From positions 1-8,282 of the forward strand of contig JAEYRR010000173.1 of NCBI GenBank assembly GCA_023435505.1: DNA of 8,282 nucleotides. Direction: 5' to 3'. Both the position numbers and the translations under genes were made by a program. This document shows, in pieces, positions 6,695-8,282 of the stretch (the stretch's first letter is position 1; the number at the start of each line of letters is the position of its first letter). The notes beneath the pieces were generated by a model, which was not told where the DNA came from, did no database searches, and worked only from the letters and a program-made list of their open reading frames with translations. Origin of the DNA: Bacillota bacterium. Its GTDB lineage: Bacteria; Bacillota; Clostridia; Lachnospirales; Lachnospiraceae.

Positions 6695-8008
6695 ATGAGT
6701 TATTTCAAAGATATTTCAAAAGTTATGTATGAAGGACCAAAAAGTACAAACCCACTTGCTTTTAAGTACTATAATCCAGATGAAGTAATCATGGGTAAAA
6801 CCATGAAAGAACACTGCCGTTTTGCCATGTCCTATTGGCATACTTTTACTGCTATGGGTGTTGACCCATTTGGCCAGGCTACCATGAAGCGTGACTGGGA
6901 TCAGGCTGATCCTATGGAAGTTGCTATCAACAGAGTACATGCAGCTTTTGAATTTATGGAAAAGATGCAGATACCTTATTTCTGTTTCCACGATAGAGAC
7001 ATTGCTCCAGAGGGCAAAGATTTAAAAGAAACGAATGAACGCTTAGATATTATTGTAGGAGTTATCAAGGAAGAGATGGCTCGTACCGGAATCAAGTGCT
7101 TATGGGGAACTACGAATGCTTTTAGTAACCCAAGATTTGTTCATGGTGCAAGTACTTCCTGCAATGCTACTGTATTTGCTTATGCAGCAGCTCAGGTGAA
7201 GAAAGCAATGGAAATCACCAAGGAGCTTGGTGGTGAGAACTATGTATTCTGGGGTGGAAGAGAAGGATACGAGACTCTCTTGAATACAGATACTGGTTTT
7301 GAATTGGACAACATGGCAAGATTTATGCATATGGCAGTTGATTATGCAAAGAAGATTGGTTTCACAGGACAATTCTTAATTGAGCCTAAACCAAAGGAAC
7401 CAACTAAACATCAGTATGATTTTGATACAGCTACTGTATTATCTTTCTTAAGAAAATATGATTTATTACCATACTTCAAATTAAACATTGAAGCAAACCA
7501 TGCAACACTTGCTATGCACACCTTCCAGCATGAATTAAATCAATGCCGTATCAATGGTGTATTAGGTAGTGTAGATGCCAACCAGGGTGACTTAATGTTA
7601 GGATGGGATACTGATCAATTCCCAACTAATATTTACGATACAACTTTAGCAATGTATGAGATTTTACAGGCTGGTGGTTTAACTACTGGTGGTTTAAACT
7701 TTGACTCTAAGGTTAGACGTGGATCTTTTGAAGATTCTGATTTATTCTACGCATATATCGCTGGTATGGACACCTTCGCTAGGGGCTTAAAGATTGCTGC
7801 TAAATTGATAGAGGATAGAGTATTTATTGACTTTATTGAAAAACGTTATGCAAGCTACTCTGAAGGACTCGGTAAAGATATCGTAGATGGTAAGATTGGC
7901 TTTGAAGAATTAGAAGCTTATGCTATGGAAAATGGAATTACACCAAATGTTTCTGGACGTCAAGAGATGTTAGAAGCAATTCTTAATCAGTACATAATGG
8001 AATTCTAA
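6695..8008 (+). CDS. xylA: Xylose isomerase, class II
   Basis: This cytoplasmic enzyme converts D-xylose to D-xylulose, the first step of the isomerase pathway, using two divalent metal ions. The length of 437 residues and the N-terminal extension ([16 protein letters not shown]) mark the class II type found in clostridia and thermophilic anaerobes. Catalytic and metal residues are all present: H99 and D102 in [11 protein letters not shown]230 and K232 in IEPKPKEP, E266 and H269 in IEANHATL, D294 in [10 protein letters not shown]305 and D307 in GWDTDQFPT, and D337 in [13 protein letters not shown]. The conserved blocks [21 protein letters not shown] and [13 protein letters not shown] are also intact. 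It is the first gene of a xylA-xylB operon, driven from the promoter at 6620-6648 and probably repressed by the divergent XylR. Codon use is ordinary and richer in T-ending codons than the flanking genes, as often seen in strongly expressed genes. Confidence 0.98.
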   Translation: MSYFKDISKVMYEGPKSTNPLAFKYYNPDEVIMGKTMKEHCRFAMSYWHTFTAMGVDPFGQATMKRDWDQADPMEVAINRVHAAFEFMEKMQIPYFCFHDRDIAPEGKDLKETNERLDIIVGVIKEEMARTGIKCLWGTTNAFSNPRFVHGASTSCNATVFAYAAAQVKKAMEITKELGGENYVFWGGREGYETLLNTDTGFELDNMARFMHMAVDYAKKIGFTGQFLIEPKPKEPTKHQYDFDTATVLSFLRKYDLLPYFKLNIEANHATLAMHTFQHELNQCRINGVLGSVDANQGDLMLGWDTDQFPTNIYDTTLAMYEILQAGGLTTGGLNFDSKVRRGSFEDSDLFYAYIAGMDTFARGLKIAAKLIEDRVFIDFIEKRYASYSEGLGKDIVDGKIGFEELEAYAMENGITPNVSGRQEMLEAILNQYIMEF

Positions 8009-8031
8009 ATGATACAACATTAATATGGGGT

Positions 8032-8068
8032 AAAGCTTATTCAGCACATTAGGCTGGATAAGCTTTTT
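8032..8068 (+). terminator. Hairpin with short T-run between xylA and xylB (leaky terminator or attenuator)
   Basis: AAAGCTTATTCAGC (8032-8045) pairs with GCTGGATAAGCTTT (8053-8066) across a 7-base loop: 14 pairs, one of them G-U. The T-run TTTTT (8064-8068) is short, partly inside the stem, and is followed by CC. It lies 23 bases after the xylA stop and 23 before the xylB start. A partial terminator or an mRNA-stabilising 3' end for xylA is most likely, giving more XylA than XylB. Confidence 0.7.
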
Positions 8069-8091
8069 CCTCGAAAGAAAGGGTCGTTTGT

Positions 8092-8282
8092 ATGTTATTT
8101 GTTGGTATTGATCTTGGAACATCCTCTGTAAAGTTATTACTGATGGATGAAAATGGAGATATAAAAAAGGTTGCGGTAAGAGAGTATCCATTATATTTCA
8201 CAAAACCAGGCTGGTCAGAACAGAACCCTTCTGATTGGTATGAACAAACTATGGATGCATTAAAAGAACTACTTTCTGATTG
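8092..8282 (+). CDS. xylB: Xylulokinase, N-terminal part; 3' end outside the window
   Basis: The 63 codons seen open a FGGY-family sugar kinase. GIDLGTSSVKLLLMD (residues 5-19) is the first ATP/phosphate-binding loop, and KPGWSEQNPSDWY (38-50) is the block typical of xylulokinases, which phosphorylate D-xylulose to xylulose 5-phosphate for the pentose phosphate pathway. The ATG at 8092 follows AAAGGG (8078-8083) at 8 bases. Its place 83 bases after xylA, on the same strand, supports xylulokinase over glycerol or gluconate kinase. No separate promoter is evident in the gap, so it is probably expressed by readthrough of the hairpin. The sugar-binding and second phosphate motifs lie beyond the window. 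Confidence 0.93.
   Translation, partial: MLFVGIDLGTSSVKLLLMDENGDIKKVAVREYPLYFTKPGWSEQNPSDWYEQTMDALKELLSD

Noticed and set aside
7100..7372. Minus-strand open frame inside xylA, and similar ones inside addA and xylR
   Set aside because: They lie opposite well-conserved coding sequence, lack ribosome sites and show no recognisable domain, so they are shadows of the real genes.

Overview
The window looks like chromosome from a low-GC, endospore-forming Clostridia, most likely a Lachnospiraceae member (the Clostridium phytofermentans / cluster XIVa neighbourhood). The evidence is an addB-addA pair, an alpha/beta-type small acid-soluble spore protein, A/T-rich regulatory regions with strong AGGAGG-like ribosome sites, and a class II xylose isomerase of the clostridial type. 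The lineage is inferred from remembered protein families, not from a search. I see no CRISPR array, insertion sequence, tRNA or rRNA. No gap between genes exceeds 300 bases.

Layout. Positions 1-489 hold the 3' end of addB, with its iron-sulfur cysteines. addA (482-4348) overlaps it by 8 bases; together they encode the AddAB helicase-nuclease for double-strand-break repair. The addA frame is intact for about 1,288 codons except for two TAA codons only 12 bases apart (1667-1669 and 1679-1681), just before the Walker B motif DEYQD. As written, the gene cannot give full-length AddA. Next come a spore-protein gene (4439-4651), a long inverted repeat whose right arm carries an extended -10 promoter (4662-4738), and a small tandem-CBS protein (4785-5195) closed by a strong intrinsic terminator (5236-5290).

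The right-hand third is a xylose catabolism locus. A ROK-family XylR-type repressor (5332-6483, minus strand) diverges from xylA (6695-8008), which is followed by the start of xylB (8092 to the window end). The 211-base divergent region has a near-consensus xylA promoter and two copies of one inverted repeat (TAGTTTA-N5-TAAACTA). One copy lies at the predicted start of each transcript, a layout that would let the repressor silence both the xyl operon and its own gene. Between xylA and xylB lies a GC-containing hairpin with a short T-run, probably a leaky terminator that lowers xylB expression relative to xylA.

Most of the window is recognisable housekeeping or catabolic content. The best candidates for a second look are the double ochre interruption of addA, the paired operators, and the inverted repeat that contains the CBS gene promoter.
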